From: Flavobacterium psychrophilum
Lineage (GTDB): Bacteria > Bacteroidota > Bacteroidia > Flavobacteriales > Flavobacteriaceae
Assembly (NCBI GenBank): GCA_945907225.1
Contig: CAMDSN010000102.1
Location: 1-6,234 of the forward strand
Direction: 5' to 3'
Length of the DNA stretch: 6,234 nt
The position numbers and the translations under genes were made by a program. Below the pieces are notes generated by a model, which was not told where the DNA came from, did no database searches, and saw only the letters and a list, made by a program, of their open reading frames with translations. Shown here piece after piece: positions 5,902-6,234 of this stretch; within the stretch, counting starts at the first letter, position 1, and every line of letters starts with the position of its first letter.

Positions 5902-6234
5902 TTAATCTTCACTTAAAGTAGTGATGGTGATCGTTTGATTGTGTAATTCACATGAAATTTGATTCAAGGTTGGTGAAAATTCCCCATAGGAATAAAAGCC
6001 ACAAATGGTTGTTGAAGCACCTAAAGTATTTTTGGCAAGTTCCAATTCCTCCTCAATTCTATTTCCTAATACAATTTTTCTTCCTACACAACTTACAATA
6101 AGTGCTAATTTAGATTTTTCAGATTGATTTAGTAAAGCATTATTTCCTGCATGGTAGGCAGCATCTATTAATTTATCAAAATTACCTTTCATTAATCGGA
6201 TAAATGAACCTTGCGGAATATTGCCCGCAAATGT
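5902..6234 (-). CDS. FIST-domain sensory protein, C-terminal part (cut by window edge)
   Basis: The last 110 codons of a gene that continues beyond the window; the frame stays open to base 6234 (TFAGNIPQGSFIRL precedes the internal Met at 6192). That Met is inside the domain and should not be taken as the start. The visible part matches the end of the FIST C-terminal domain: GNIPQGSFIRLM, then a helix with DKLIDAAYHAG, a strand LALIVSCVGRKIVLG, the helix RIEEELELAKNTLG, then TTICGFYSYGEFSP and a final CELHNQTITITTL strand. GFYSYGE followed by LHNQT is the family's recognisable ending. FIST proteins are predicted small-ligand (amino-acid-like) sensory modules and often sit next to kinases. Here the kinase gene begins 4 bases after its TAA, so the two should be co-translated and probably act as sensor and transmitter. 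The N-terminal FIST domain and the promoter are outside the window. Confidence 0.9.
   Translation of the reverse strand, partial: TFAGNIPQGSFIRLMKGNFDKLIDAAYHAGNNALLNQSEKSKLALIVSCVGRKIVLGNRIEEELELAKNTLGASTTICGFYSYGEFSPTLNQISCELHNQTITITTLSED

Noticed and set aside
5902..6192. Reading the FIST fragment as a complete 96-residue protein starting at the Met at 6192
   Set aside because: The frame stays open to the window edge and the upstream codons encode conserved FIST sequence, so this is an internal Met of a truncated gene.

Overview
The window looks like chromosomal DNA of a Bacteroidota species, most probably of the Flavobacteriaceae. It is strongly AT-rich, ribosome binding sites are A-rich with no clear Shine-Dalgarno motif, exported proteins end their signal peptides in ...AQ/SQ, and several proteins resemble families I know only from Bacteroides and flavobacteria. 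These family memberships are from memory and were not searched.

The plus strand (61-4268) carries five genes in one direction. All five products have an N-terminal export signal. Genes 2 to 5 are separated by only 8-11 bases, and gene 1 is separated from gene 2 by a 47-base G-free spacer. The set ends in a strong hairpin terminator (4297-4329). In order they are: a 405-residue protein of unknown function; two small paralogues of 169 and 161 residues with a shared W...EQAKKNA...FFADGG signature that resembles LPP20-type domains, the second with a possible lipobox; a 316-residue protein that I believe is the DUF6175 family; and a 322-residue protein with an N-terminal alpha/beta module, two Cys-containing helical repeats and a conserved-looking YGWW tail. 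None has an obvious enzyme motif. The most interesting reading is a periplasmic or envelope-associated assembly system of unknown function, built from modules that recall FlgT/LPP20/CsgG/LpoB proteins although no flagellar or curli gene is visible.

The minus strand (6234-4374) holds a convergent two-gene signalling unit. The first gene is the C-terminal part of a FIST-domain sensory protein, cut by the window edge. It is followed after 4 bases, or overlapped by 11 if a GTG start is used, by a soluble hybrid histidine kinase with HisKA, HATPase and receiver domains. The likely flow is ligand sensing by FIST, control of the kinase, and an internal phosphorelay to a partner outside the window. 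Nothing in the sequence links this unit functionally to the exported-protein operon beyond adjacency.

No RNA gene, mobile element or CRISPR array is visible, and no gene-free stretch exceeds about 105 bases.
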